Assembly (NCBI RefSeq): GCF_001477625.1
Contig: NZ_CP013692.1
Coordinates: 4,650,001-4,714,000, forward strand
DNA from: Paucibacter sp. KCTC 42545
Lineage (GTDB): Bacteria; Pseudomonadota; Gammaproteobacteria; Burkholderiales; Burkholderiaceae_C
DNA length: 64,000 bases
Reading direction: 5' to 3'
Shown here: positions 1 through 7,570 of the stretch, one piece after another
Layout of the letters: each line of letters opens with the position of its first letter
Numbering within the stretch: the first letter of the stretch is position 1
Program-made: the position numbers and the translations under genes
The notes under the pieces: generated by a model
The model's input: only the letters and a program-made list of their open reading frames with translations
Databases searched by the model: none
Told to the model about the DNA's origin: nothing

Positions 1-57
1 TGCGCGCAAGAACGAGCCCGCGGGCTTTCTGGCAAACGCACACATCGAGGTTTTTGA

Positions 58-71
58 TTGACGAAGGTCAA
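58..71. promoter_or_regulatory. FNR/ANR-type binding site upstream of the universal stress gene
   Basis: The sequence TTGAC-N4-GTCAA is a perfect inverted repeat. It matches the FNR/ANR/CRP-family consensus TTGAT-N4-ATCAA except for the inner base of each arm, a change often seen in real sites. Its centre lies about 77 bases before the usp start codon. A class II activator position would put transcription near base 106. The -10 there is weak, which suits an activated promoter. The regulator itself is not in the window. Confidence 0.5.
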
Positions 72-141
72 GCAAAACGCCTGCTTTGCTGTCAGACTTT
101 GAGTTGGATTTGTTGAGTACCTAACTCTTGGAGCACACACC

Positions 142-564
142 ATGAAGATCTTGATCGCCGTCGATGGCAGCCCCTTTACCAAGCGCATGTTGGCCTATCT
201 GGCGGCTCACGACGAATGGTTGAGCGAGACCAATGCCTACACCGTGATCCATGTGGTGCCGGCCGTGCCACCGCGTGCCGCTGCTGTGCTGGACAAGGAA
301 GTGCTCAAGGGCTACTACGCCGACGAAGGCGAGAAGGTGCTCAAGACCCTGCGCACGTTCTTCGCTCGCAAGAAGGTCAAGGTCGACTACGTCAACAAGG
401 TCGGCCCGGCCGCCGATGTGATCGCCAGCACCGCGGACAAGGGCGACTTCGACCTGCTGGTCCTGGGCTCGCACGGCCATGGCGCGCTGGGCAATCTGGT
501 GATGGGCTCGGTCGCCACCAAGGTGATGGCGAACTGCCGCGTGCCCACCTTGCTGGTGCGCTGA
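142..564 (+). CDS. Universal stress protein, UspA family
   Basis: This 140-residue single-domain protein has the usual UspA length. It starts with the typical first beta strand (MKILIAVDGS), and the aspartate there contacts nucleotide in ATP-binding members. Near residues 109-128 it carries G-x2-G-x9-G-S, the ATP-binding signature (GSHGHGALGNLVMGS), so it probably belongs to the ATP-binding subclass. These cytosolic proteins help cells survive starvation, oxygen limitation and other stress; the exact biochemical role is unknown. The gene stands alone, with an FNR-type box upstream and a strong intrinsic terminator downstream, which suggests induction when oxygen falls. A GGAG precedes the ATG at suitable spacing. 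Confidence 0.93.
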   Translation: MKILIAVDGSPFTKRMLAYLAAHDEWLSETNAYTVIHVVPAVPPRAAAVLDKEVLKGYYADEGEKVLKTLRTFFARKKVKVDYVNKVGPAADVIASTADKGDFDLLVLGSHGHGALGNLVMGSVATKVMANCRVPTLLVR

Positions 565-613
565 GTTGAATTTTCTCGCGCCCTAGGCCATCTGGCCAGG
601 CGCCAAGAAAACG

Positions 614-643
614 ATGGGCCGCGTATTGCGGCCCATTTTTTTT
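614..643 (+). terminator. Intrinsic terminator of the universal stress gene
   Basis: A perfect 9-bp stem (ATGGGCCGC / GCGGCCCAT) with a 5-base loop is followed by seven Ts. It lies about 50 bases after the usp stop. On the opposite strand the stem is followed by CGTTTT, so it may also slow transcripts of the small minus-strand ORF that ends at 665. Confidence 0.85.
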
Positions 644-664
644 GGGCGTGCCGCTGAGGGTGAG

Positions 665-892
665 TCAGTTGCTGCGTCTGGACAGCCAAGCCAGCGGTGA
701 TTCCAGATGGCCGCCATTGCCAGCGGCGGCGCGCTGGGATTCCAGCTCCATCGGGGGCTGGCTGCTGCGGAAATCATCGCTGCCGTCCAGGCTGGCTTCC
801 ATGCCGAAAGCAGTGCCCATATCGGCCGGGTCTTGCTCCAGGGGCGTGGCGGGGCTGCGGCGGAAAAAGCGCAATGCAGGTGCAAATCGCAT
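665..892 (-). CDS. Small hypothetical protein (75 aa)
   Basis: This 75-residue ORF sits alone between usp and argP. A GAGG lies seven bases before its ATG. The start is basic and hydrophobic (MRFAPALRFFRR), the middle is acidic (LEQDPADMGTAFGMEASLDGSDD), and no domain or clear membrane segment is visible. I do not recognise it firmly; short proteins with a similar DPADMGTAFG stretch seem familiar from Burkholderiales. Several other frames are also open here, so the call depends on the ribosome-binding site and the terminator placement. Confidence 0.45.
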   Translation of the reverse strand: MRFAPALRFFRRSPATPLEQDPADMGTAFGMEASLDGSDDFRSSQPPMELESQRAAAGNGGHLESPLAWLSRRSN

Positions 893-995
893 ATCAAACC
901 TCGCTTGTCTCTTCGTGTGGGCCGATTCAGATGGCGGCTTCGAGGCTGCTACTTAGGCGCTGCGTTCTTGTGCTTTGAGTGTGCGGCAGGCAGGC

Positions 996-1021
996 AAAAA
1001 ACGAACCCCCAAACTGGGGGT
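996..1021 (-). terminator. Intrinsic terminator of argP
   Basis: Read on the minus strand, ACCCCC-AGTTT-GGGGGT is followed by TCGTTTTTT. It lies about 85 bases past the argP stop and is the natural end of that transcript. Confidence 0.75.
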
Positions 1022-1105
1022 AAATATGTACTTAGTTGGGAAAAGGTGACTGTTGTCACGGCCGGGGCCGACCGGCGGCGGCAGCACTTGGCGCGCGCGC
1101 CACAG

Positions 1106-2032
1106 TCAGGCCAGGGCCAGCTTGGCGCCGGCCGCCAGGGCCTGGCCAATCTGATCCAGCAAGGCCACACGGGCCGGCGCTGCGGTCTGCTCGGTCAGCA
1201 GCTTCCACTGATGCCAGTAGAGCGTCACATCGACGCTGATCTCGGGCCGCAGCACTTGCAACTCGCCGCTTTGAATCAGCGGGCGCACTTGCAGCTCGGG
1301 TGCCACGCCGACGCCCCAGCCCATGCACACCGCCCGCACATAGGCTTCGCTGGAAGGCACATAGCGTTCTTGCAGGCGTGGCTGGCGCACGCCGAAGGCC
1401 TTGCTGACCCACAGGGCCTGGCTGTCGTCTTTGCGGTTGAACACCAAGAAGGGCGTGCTGGCGAAATTGCCTTCGAACAGCCCCTGGGGCAGGCGCTTGG
1501 CGCAAAAGGCCGGGCTGGCCACCGCCACATAGCGCATCACCCCCAGCGTCTGCACCGCGCAGCCGCGCAGGGCCTGGCGCACGGTGCTGACGCAGCCCAG
1601 CACCTCGCCCTGGCGCAACCAGTCGTGGGTGAAGTCCTGATCGTCCACCACCAATTCCAGGCCGAAGCCCTGATTCAGGCCGTCTTGCACCACCCGGTCC
1701 AGCGCCGGCAGCACCCAGGTGGCCAGGCTGTCGGCGTTAACGGCGATGGCAATGCGCTCGTCCATCGCCACCCGGCTGCCCAGTTCGCGTGCCATATCGG
1801 TGCGCATGGCTTGCAATTGGCGGGCGTAGCGCAGCAGCACTTTGCCGGGCTCGCTCAGGCGCAGCGGGCGCGAGCGCACCACCAGCAACTGGCCGACTTG
1901 CGACTCCAGGCTGCGCAGGCGCTGCGAGACAGCGCTTTGGGTGATGGCCAGGCGCTGGGCGGCGCGCTCGAAGCTGCGTTCATCTGCCAGGGCGGTGAGG
2001 CAATCGAGACTGGCGAGATCGAGGTCTTTCAT
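1106..2032 (-). CDS. argP: LysR-family regulator ArgP (IciA-type)
   Basis: The 308-residue protein has a LysR layout: an N-terminal winged helix-turn-helix (about residues 5-65, with RAAQRLAITQSAVSQRLRSL) and a C-terminal ligand-binding domain. The start LDLASLDCLTALADERSFERAA is typical of ArgP, which binds lysine or arginine and controls the basic amino acid exporter ArgO/LysE. The divergent neighbour is exactly such an exporter. The frame stays open upstream, but the ATG at 2032 fits the family start and leaves a 76-base shared regulatory region. That start codon overlaps a CATTAG-N5-CTAATG palindrome, so autoregulation is likely. Confidence 0.92.
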   Translation of the reverse strand: MKDLDLASLDCLTALADERSFERAAQRLAITQSAVSQRLRSLESQVGQLLVVRSRPLRLSEPGKVLLRYARQLQAMRTDMARELGSRVAMDERIAIAVNADSLATWVLPALDRVVQDGLNQGFGLELVVDDQDFTHDWLRQGEVLGCVSTVRQALRGCAVQTLGVMRYVAVASPAFCAKRLPQGLFEGNFASTPFLVFNRKDDSQALWVSKAFGVRQPRLQERYVPSSEAYVRAVCMGWGVGVAPELQVRPLIQSGELQVLRPEISVDVTLYWHQWKLLTEQTAAPARVALLDQIGQALAAGAKLALA

Positions 2033-2046
2033 TAGTGCGCCTAATG
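2030..2046. promoter_or_regulatory. LysR-type operator between argP and argO
   Basis: CATTAG-TGCGC-CTAATG is a perfect 6-bp-arm palindrome containing the LysR signature T-N11-A. It lies over the argP start codon and about 65 bases before argO. It is the best candidate for the ArgP recognition site. Confidence 0.55.
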
Positions 2047-2108
2047 TGTGCCGAGAAATATGAATCCTACTTCTAGTTTGCCGGCTTCCTGTAGACAATC
2101 CGCGCCCA

Positions 2109-2753
2109 ATGAGCCTCACTCCCGACAGCGCTGCCGCAATGACCCAAGGTTGGCTGACGGGCGCCGGCTTGATCATGGCCATCGGCGCGCAAAACGCGCT
2201 GGTGCTGCGCCAAGGCTTGTTGCGCCGCCATGTGGCGCCGGTGGTGCTGTTTTGCAGCTTGTCGGATGTGCTCTTGATCGCCCTGGGCTTGTTCGGCCTG
2301 GGCACGCTGATTGCTTCCAGCCCGCTCTTGTTGAACGTCTTTCGCTGGGGTGGTGCGGCCTTCTTGCTGCTGTATGGCCTGAAGGCGGCGCAGCGCGCCT
2401 GGGTGGGCGCGGGCAGCTTGCAGGCGCAGGCCAGCGGCACGGACTTGCGCGCCACTTTGCTCAGCGCTGCGGCCATGACATTTCTGAATCCGCATGTCTA
2501 TTTAGACACGGTGCTGCTCTTGGGTACGGTGGGCGCGCAATTTGCCGATGTTGCTGGTGTTGACCTACGCTGGGCTTTTGGCCTGGGCGCGGGCCTGGCC
2601 TCGGTGATGTGGTTTTCCTTGCTGGGTTTCGGGGCGGCTGCGGCGGCGCCCATGCTCAGCAAGCCTTGGGTGTGGCGGGCCATTGATGGCGCCGTTGCCC
2701 TGCTGATGTGGTTTTTGGGTTTTCAACTATTGCTGGGCCCGCTGGGGGCCTGA
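2109..2753 (+). CDS. argO: LysE/ArgO-family basic amino acid exporter
   Basis: The 214-residue inner-membrane protein has about six hydrophobic segments and the LysE-family start GAGLIMAIGAQNALVLRQGL, including the conserved GAQNA. FLNPHVYLDTV is the second family hallmark. Members export arginine and/or lysine (and toxic analogues) using the membrane potential. It is divergent from argP, its usual regulator, and is followed 17 bases later by dadA, so the two genes are probably co-transcribed. The ATG at 2109 has a poor Shine-Dalgarno; an ATG at 2142 is a possible alternative. Confidence 0.9.
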   Translation: MSLTPDSAAAMTQGWLTGAGLIMAIGAQNALVLRQGLLRRHVAPVVLFCSLSDVLLIALGLFGLGTLIASSPLLLNVFRWGGAAFLLLYGLKAAQRAWVGAGSLQAQASGTDLRATLLSAAAMTFLNPHVYLDTVLLLGTVGAQFADVAGVDLRWAFGLGAGLASVMWFSLLGFGAAAAAPMLSKPWVWRAIDGAVALLMWFLGFQLLLGPLGA

Positions 2754-2770
2754 CGCATGGAGTTCAGACA

Positions 2771-4045
2771 ATGAAAGTCGTCGTACTTGGAGCCGGCATC
2801 ATCGGCGTTTGCACCGCCTGGTATTTGCTGGAGCAGGGCCATGAGGTGACGGTGGTGGACCGCCAGAAAGACGCCGCGCTGGAAACCAGCTTTGCCAACG
2901 GTGCGCAGATCTCGGTCAGCTTTTGCGAGCCCTGGGCCAATGCCGGCGCGCCCTTCAAGGTGGCCAAGTGGTTGCTGCGCGATGACTCGCCGCTGCTGTT
3001 CCGCCCCAGCCTGGACCCCAAGCAATGGATCTGGGGCCTGAGCTTTCTGACCCAGTGCACCAGCGCTGCTTTTGAGCGCAATGTTGAGCAGCTGGTGCAG
3101 CTGGGCCGCTACAGCCACGCCGCCCTGAAGGACTTGGTGGGGCAGACCGGCATTGAGTATGAGCGCCTAGAGCGCGGCATCCTGCACTTCTTCTCCTCGC
3201 AAGCTGACTTTGACAATGGCGTGGCCGGGGCCGAAATCATGCGCCGCCACGGCGTGGACCGCCGCGTGCTGAGCCGCGAAGAAGTGCTGAAGGTGGAGCC
3301 GGCCCTGGCCAGCTTCGGTGCCAATATCTTCGGCGGCACCTTCACGCCCAGCGATGAATCGGGTGATGCCTGCGTGTTCACCCAGAAGCTGGCGCTGCTG
3401 TGCCAGCAACGCGGCGCCAAGTTCCTGTGGGAACACGAGGTGCTGCAACTGTCGCGCACGGGTTCCACCATCGACCAGGTGCAGATCGCCTCCGTGCGCA
3501 GCGGCGCCAAGCAAGACCTGAAGGCCGATGCCTTTGTCGCCGCCATGGGCTCTTACACCCCGGCCCTGGTCAAGCCGCTGGGCGAATTCCTCAATATCTA
3601 CCCCGCCAAGGGCTATTCCGCCACCCTGAAGCTGAAGAAGCCCGAGCAGGCCAGCGTGGTGAGCTTGCTGGACGACACGCGCAAGATCGCCATCTCGCGC
3701 CTGGGTGACAGCATCCGCATCGCTGGTACGGCCGAGCTGTGCGGCTTTGACAACGACCTCGACCGCCCCACCTCGCGCACCCGCTGCGCCGCGCTGGTAC
3801 GCCGTTATGAGGAGCTGTTCCCTGGCGTGGCCGATCTGAGCGAACCCAATTACTGGACCGGCCTGCGCCCCAGCACGCCCACCAACATCCCCTACATCGG
3901 CCGCAGCCGCAAGGCCAGCAATCTGTGGATCAATGCCGGCCACGGCACTTTGGGCTGGACCCATGGCGCCGGTTCCGGCCTGGCCATGGCCGAGCTGATG
4001 GCCGGCCGCAAGCCCGCGATGGATTTCGGCTGCTACGGGCTCTAA
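2771..4045 (+). CDS. dadA: D-amino acid dehydrogenase, small subunit type
   Basis: The 424-residue FAD enzyme oxidises D-amino acids (classically D-alanine) to 2-oxo acids and passes electrons to the respiratory chain at the inner face of the membrane. The N-terminus has the dinucleotide-binding fold VVVLGAGIIGVCTAWYLLE, followed by ANGAQISVS, a DadA hallmark. The C-terminal GHGTLGWTHGAGSG is the conserved flavin-contacting end. Length matches E. coli DadA (432). GGAG eight bases before the ATG supports this start. Linkage to the amino acid exporter suggests a joint role in amino acid overflow or catabolism; alanine racemase (alr) lies 35 kb away. Confidence 0.92.
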   Translation: MKVVVLGAGIIGVCTAWYLLEQGHEVTVVDRQKDAALETSFANGAQISVSFCEPWANAGAPFKVAKWLLRDDSPLLFRPSLDPKQWIWGLSFLTQCTSAAFERNVEQLVQLGRYSHAALKDLVGQTGIEYERLERGILHFFSSQADFDNGVAGAEIMRRHGVDRRVLSREEVLKVEPALASFGANIFGGTFTPSDESGDACVFTQKLALLCQQRGAKFLWEHEVLQLSRTGSTIDQVQIASVRSGAKQDLKADAFVAAMGSYTPALVKPLGEFLNIYPAKGYSATLKLKKPEQASVVSLLDDTRKIAISRLGDSIRIAGTAELCGFDNDLDRPTSRTRCAALVRRYEELFPGVADLSEPNYWTGLRPSTPTNIPYIGRSRKASNLWINAGHGTLGWTHGAGSGLAMAELMAGRKPAMDFGCYGL

Positions 4046-4066
4046 GCCCGCGCGCGGGGACTGGGT

Positions 4067-4096
4067 CGCCCTTGCCTTGAGTGAGGGGCAAGGGCG
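4067..4096. other. Long hairpin between dadA and yegD
   Basis: CGCCCTTGCC and GGCAAGGGCG form a perfect 10-bp stem around a 10-base loop just after dadA. There is no T run, so it is more likely a transcript-stabilising or Rho-assisting hairpin than a classical terminator. Confidence 0.5.
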
Positions 4097-4114
4097 GAAG
4101 AAGGGCGCGCCCGG

Positions 4115-4120
4115 TACAAT
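4115..4120 (+). promoter_or_regulatory. Probable -10 element for yegD
   Basis: TACAAT lies 26 bases before the yegD ATG. No good -35 is visible. Confidence 0.35.
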
Positions 4121-4146
4121 CCGCGCCCCTTCTGTTCGCGGTCCCC

Positions 4147-5478
4147 ATGAGCTCCTCCATCCCCCATTCGGCCAGTTTTTGCGCCATCGACTTTGGCACG
4201 TCCAACTCGGCGATTGCCATTCCGCGTCGCCACACCGGTGACGGAAAAGCCGCCATGGACCTGGTTGAGCTGGAGCCCGGCCACCTGACCATGCCCACGG
4301 CGGTGTTCTATTTTGTCGAAGGCCGCCACGACGCCGATGGCCCGCCGCGCGCCTTTGGCCGCGCCGCGGTGGCCGCCTATGTGGAAGGCAGCGACGGCCG
4401 CCTGATGCGCTCGATGAAGAGCATTTTGGGCTCGGGCCTGATCGACCAAACCACCGATGTGGGCGGCGGCCGTGGCATCAAGTACGTCGACATCCTGGCC
4501 GGCTACCTCAAGCGCCTGCGTAGCAAGGCGCTGGCTGCCGGCGCAGACGCGCCACTGAACAAGGTGGTGCTGGGCCGGCCGGTGTTCTTTGTGGATGGCG
4601 AGCCGGCGCGTGACGCCGCTGCGCAAAAGTCGCTGGAAGGCGCGGCCCATGCGGCCGGCTTTGATGAAGTGCATTTCCAGTTTGAGCCCATCGCGGCCGC
4701 GTTCGACTTTGAAAGCCAGGCCACCGAAGAGCAAATCGTGCTGGTGGCCGACATCGGCGGCGGCACCTCGGACTTTTCCGTCGTGCGCGTCGGCCCGCAG
4801 CGCATGCAGCGCCTGGATCGTCGTGACGACATCCTGGCCAACCACGGTGTGCACATCGCCGGCACCGACTTTGACCGCCACGTCGAGCTGGCCAGCATCT
4901 TGCGTGAATTCGGCTACCGCAGCCACGGCCCCGAGCGCCCGGGCTCGCCAGCGCGTGAAGTGCCCAGCGGCGTCTACTTTGACCTCGCCACCTGGCATTT
5001 GATCAACACCGTCTACAGCCCCGGTCGCGTGGCCGAGTTGCGCAGCATGCGCAGTTTCTACGGCAATGTGCAGCATCACCAGCGCCTGATGACGGTGGTG
5101 GAAGACCATCTGGGCCATGAGCTGGCGGCGCGCGCCGAAGGCGCCAAGATCGCGGTCTCGGGCGGCGGCGACACGGTGATCGACCTCGGCATCGTCGAGA
5201 ACGGCTTGCAGATCGAGCTGTCGGAAACCGTGGCCGTGGCGGCGCTGGACGCCGACATCAACCGCATCGTGCAATGCGGCCGCGAAACCGTGGCCATGGC
5301 TGGCTTGAAGCCCGAGCAGATCAACGCGCTCTACTTCACCGGCGGCTCCACCGGCCTGCGCTTGCTGGCCGAGCGCATCGCTGCCGACTATCCGCAAGCC
5401 ACCTTGGTGCGCGGCGACCGCTTTGCCTCGGTGGCCACGGGCCTGGGCTTGCACGCAGCGCGCTTGTTCGCGCGCTGA
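4147..5478 (+). CDS. yegD: Hsp70-family protein, YegD-like
   Basis: The 443-residue protein contains only the actin/Hsp70 ATPase fold: phosphate-1 loop IDFGTSNSAIAI near the start, phosphate-2 VLVADIGGGTSDFSVV near residues 198-213, and adenosine motif ALYFTGGSTGL near residues 395-405. It lacks the substrate-binding domain of DnaK, as E. coli YegD does (450 aa). It is presumed to be a cytosolic chaperone-like ATPase; its client is unknown. The ATG at 4147 was chosen because homology begins right after it. The gene appears monocistronic. Confidence 0.9.
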   Translation: MSSSIPHSASFCAIDFGTSNSAIAIPRRHTGDGKAAMDLVELEPGHLTMPTAVFYFVEGRHDADGPPRAFGRAAVAAYVEGSDGRLMRSMKSILGSGLIDQTTDVGGGRGIKYVDILAGYLKRLRSKALAAGADAPLNKVVLGRPVFFVDGEPARDAAAQKSLEGAAHAAGFDEVHFQFEPIAAAFDFESQATEEQIVLVADIGGGTSDFSVVRVGPQRMQRLDRRDDILANHGVHIAGTDFDRHVELASILREFGYRSHGPERPGSPAREVPSGVYFDLATWHLINTVYSPGRVAELRSMRSFYGNVQHHQRLMTVVEDHLGHELAARAEGAKIAVSGGGDTVIDLGIVENGLQIELSETVAVAALDADINRIVQCGRETVAMAGLKPEQINALYFTGGSTGLRLLAERIAADYPQATLVRGDRFASVATGLGLHAARLFAR

Positions 5479-5524
5479 GCGGCGGTACTGAAGCCCGGTA
5501 TCACGGGCTTACGGGTTCAGCGGC

Positions 5525-6424
5525 TCAATAACGGCCACGAGGCGGCGGCCCGCGCCGGGCAGGCGGGCGCTGTGGCGCTGCTGGCCGGGCTTGCGGCCGC
5601 GACACATCTGCCAGCATCAGGCAGGCGCTGACGAGGCTTTCCACCGCCTCGCTGACGTCCTTGGGCGGCTCCAGCGTTTCAATCTCTTCCAGCAAGTCGT
5701 CGGCGTCCTCCAGATCCTCGGGATCCAGATGCATGAAGATCGCGGCCAGGGGCTCCAGCAAATCGGCCGCATCCTCGCGCAGCAGATCGGGGAAGACATC
5801 GGTGGCCAGGGCAAAACCAGCCACCCAGGAGAACAGCACTTCCGAGGGATTGGCGTCGTCGTCGGCCTCTTCGTCTTCCTCATCGAATGCCAGCTCGAAC
5901 ACCCAGGGGTCGAACCACTGGCGATCGACGATGGCCTGGTTGAGTTCTTGGTAGCGGCGCTTGACCAGATTCATCAACACGCGGCTGTCAAAGCCGGCCG
6001 GCGCGGCGCGGCCTTCGCTGTCCAGCACATAGCGGCCCCACTGAAAAGCCGGCACGGCCTTGGGCTGCAGCAGCACGCCGACCAAATAGCCGTCCAACAT
6101 GCTGATGTCCAGTGGCTCCAGCGGTGCGGGCACGCGGTCCAGCAAGTCTTCCAACTGCGCCATCTCGGTTTCATTGAGCGGCAGCAGGGGCGCCTTGGGT
6201 GTGGGGGCGGCGGCGGGCTTGGCGGCGGCGCCACTGGGTTTCGCACCAGGCCGTGAATCTGGCCGTGAATCCGGCCTGGCACCCGGGCGCTCACTCTGGC
6301 GCTCCCCTTGACGTGCACCTTGGCGCGCGCCCGGATGTGAGGCGGGGCCAGGGCCGCTGCGGCCACCGGGCCTTGCAGCGGCCGGGCGGGAGGAAGAGGG
6401 GCGAGGGGGCTTGGAGGTGCTCAT
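5525..6424 (-). CDS. UPF0149 (YecA/YgfB-like) protein with repetitive basic N-terminus
   Basis: The 299-residue protein has two parts. Residues 1-85 are low-complexity Arg/Pro/Gly/Ser with short repeats (ARQGARQGERQSERPGARPD). From about residue 90 comes a UPF0149 domain: LEDLLDRVPAPLEPLDISMLDGYLVGVLL, WVAGFALATD, and an acidic stretch EEDEEADDD. The C-terminal SEC-C metal motif of some YecA proteins is absent; the end is a basic, proline-rich tail (ARRGPPPRGRY). Function is unknown. The disordered ends could bind nucleic acid or ribosomes, but that is speculation. The coding DNA has a 12-bp in-frame tandem repeat at 6249-6272. Confidence 0.85.
   Translation of the reverse strand: MSTSKPPRPSSSRPAAARPGGRSGPGPASHPGARQGARQGERQSERPGARPDSRPDSRPGAKPSGAAAKPAAAPTPKAPLLPLNETEMAQLEDLLDRVPAPLEPLDISMLDGYLVGVLLQPKAVPAFQWGRYVLDSEGRAAPAGFDSRVLMNLVKRRYQELNQAIVDRQWFDPWVFELAFDEEDEEADDDANPSEVLFSWVAGFALATDVFPDLLREDAADLLEPLAAIFMHLDPEDLEDADDLLEEIETLEPPKDVSEAVESLVSACLMLADVSRPQARPAAPQRPPARRGPPPRGRY
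6249..6272. repeat. Two 12-bp tandem repeats within the UPF0149 gene
   Basis: GGCCGTGAATCT is followed directly by GGCCGTGAATCC. The unit is a multiple of three, so copy-number change adds or removes four residues (read as PDSR) without a frameshift. Confidence 0.7.
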
Positions 6425-6467
6425 GCCGGTATTGTCCCGCCGTTTGGGTGTGGAGGGCTTGATGTGT

Positions 6468-7475
6468 TCAGCCGCTGAGTCGCTTCGAGGCGGCGGCCTT
6501 GCTCACTTCAGGCCCAAACCCCGCCTTCATGTGTTTCGCCAGATGTTCGATCAAGAGCTTGACCGGCCTGGGCGTGGTGTTGCTCCAGGGGTGGATGGCG
6601 TAGATCGCCTCGCCGAAAAAGCCGACCGGCCGCCAGTCGCTGAGCACCTCGACCAAACGGCCATCGCGCAAGGCCGGGCCGACGGTGAAGTCCGGCAACA
6701 GGGTCAGGCCTTGATGGGCGAGGGCGGCCTCGCGCAGGATCTCGCTATTGCCGGCGCGCAGCGGCCCTTGCACCGGCACGCGCTGGCGCTGTGGCTCGGC
6801 GCTTGCTCCTGCGTCGCTGGTGCGTTCGAACAGCCAAGCGGCCGGCCCGGGGCGCAGATAAGCCAGGCAGGCGTGCTCGGCCAGCTCTTGCGGATGGCTG
6901 GGCGCGCCATGCGCCTGCAAATAGCTGGGGCTGGCCACCAGCAGGGCGCGTGAGGCGCAGAGCTTGAAAGCCACATGGGTGTCGGGCGGCGCACTGGTGT
7001 GGCGGATCGCCAGGTCAAAGCCTTCTTGCGCCAGCGGCACCAGGCGGTCGCTCAGGTCCAGCTCCACCTGAATCTCGGGGTACTGCTGGAAAAAACTCAG
7101 CAGCAGCGGCGCCACATGCTGGCGGCCCAGCGCCACCGGTGCGGTGATGCGCAAGAGGCCGCGCGCCTGGCCCACGGCATCACGCGCCGCGCCCAGCGTG
7201 CGGGTGATGTGGGCGAAGCTGGCCTCGGTTTCTGCCACCAGTTCCCGGCCGGCTTCGCTGAGCCGCACCGAGCGGGTGGTGCGCGCCACCAGGGTCTGGC
7301 CCATGGCGCGCTCCAGCTCGCTGATGCGCTGGCTGACCGCCGCTTTCGACAAGCCCAGCCTTTGCGCGGCCTTGGTGAAGCTGCCCAGCTGGGCAATCAC
7401 GGTGAGCGCATGGAGCTGGCCCCACAAGACATCGTGGCGGAATTCGGTGGCTTTGTTGAGCTTGGCGGCTTTCAT
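6468..7475 (-). CDS. LysR-family transcriptional regulator (CrgA-like)
   Basis: This 335-residue regulator has its helix-turn-helix at about residues 20-80 (GSFTKAAQRLGLSKAAVSQRISELE) and a periplasmic-binding-protein-like effector domain after that. The motif order (LRITAPVALGRQHVAPLL, FDLAIRHTSAPPDTHVA) is that of the large CrgA/AaeR-like subgroup. It is divergent from the mmsA-like gene and its start codon overlaps a perfect 9-bp-arm palindrome, so it most likely controls both itself and mmsA. The inducer is unknown. The N-terminus is about 12 residues longer than usual; no better ATG is present downstream. Confidence 0.85.
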   Translation of the reverse strand: MKAAKLNKATEFRHDVLWGQLHALTVIAQLGSFTKAAQRLGLSKAAVSQRISELERAMGQTLVARTTRSVRLSEAGRELVAETEASFAHITRTLGAARDAVGQARGLLRITAPVALGRQHVAPLLLSFFQQYPEIQVELDLSDRLVPLAQEGFDLAIRHTSAPPDTHVAFKLCASRALLVASPSYLQAHGAPSHPQELAEHACLAYLRPGPAAWLFERTSDAGASAEPQRQRVPVQGPLRAGNSEILREAALAHQGLTLLPDFTVGPALRDGRLVEVLSDWRPVGFFGEAIYAIHPWSNTTPRPVKLLIEHLAKHMKAGFGPEVSKAAASKRLSG

Positions 7476-7500
7476 GATTGTTCATGATATCGAACAATCA
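7475..7500. promoter_or_regulatory. Perfect palindromic operator between the LysR gene and mmsA
   Basis: TGATTGTTC-N8-GAACAATCA is a perfect inverted repeat with 9-bp arms. It overlaps the LysR start codon and lies 71-96 bases before mmsA. It contains several T-N11-A spacings and is A+T-rich against its surroundings, so it is a strong regulator-binding candidate. Confidence 0.65.
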
Positions 7501-7570
7501 AATCGGCGAACTGGGATTGGCAGCGCGGCGCGAGCTGCCTAGACTCTGTCCAAGCTCAAGGAGACCTGTC

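Noticed and set aside
14..30. Hairpin AGCCC-GC-GGGCT followed by TTTCT at the window start
   Set aside because: It may end an upstream gene, but that gene is outside the window and the stem is short, so no firm terminator call was made.
707..2035. A 442-codon plus-strand open frame
   Set aside because: It runs antisense through argP and is His/Gln/Ala-rich without a domain. argP on the other strand explains the open frame.
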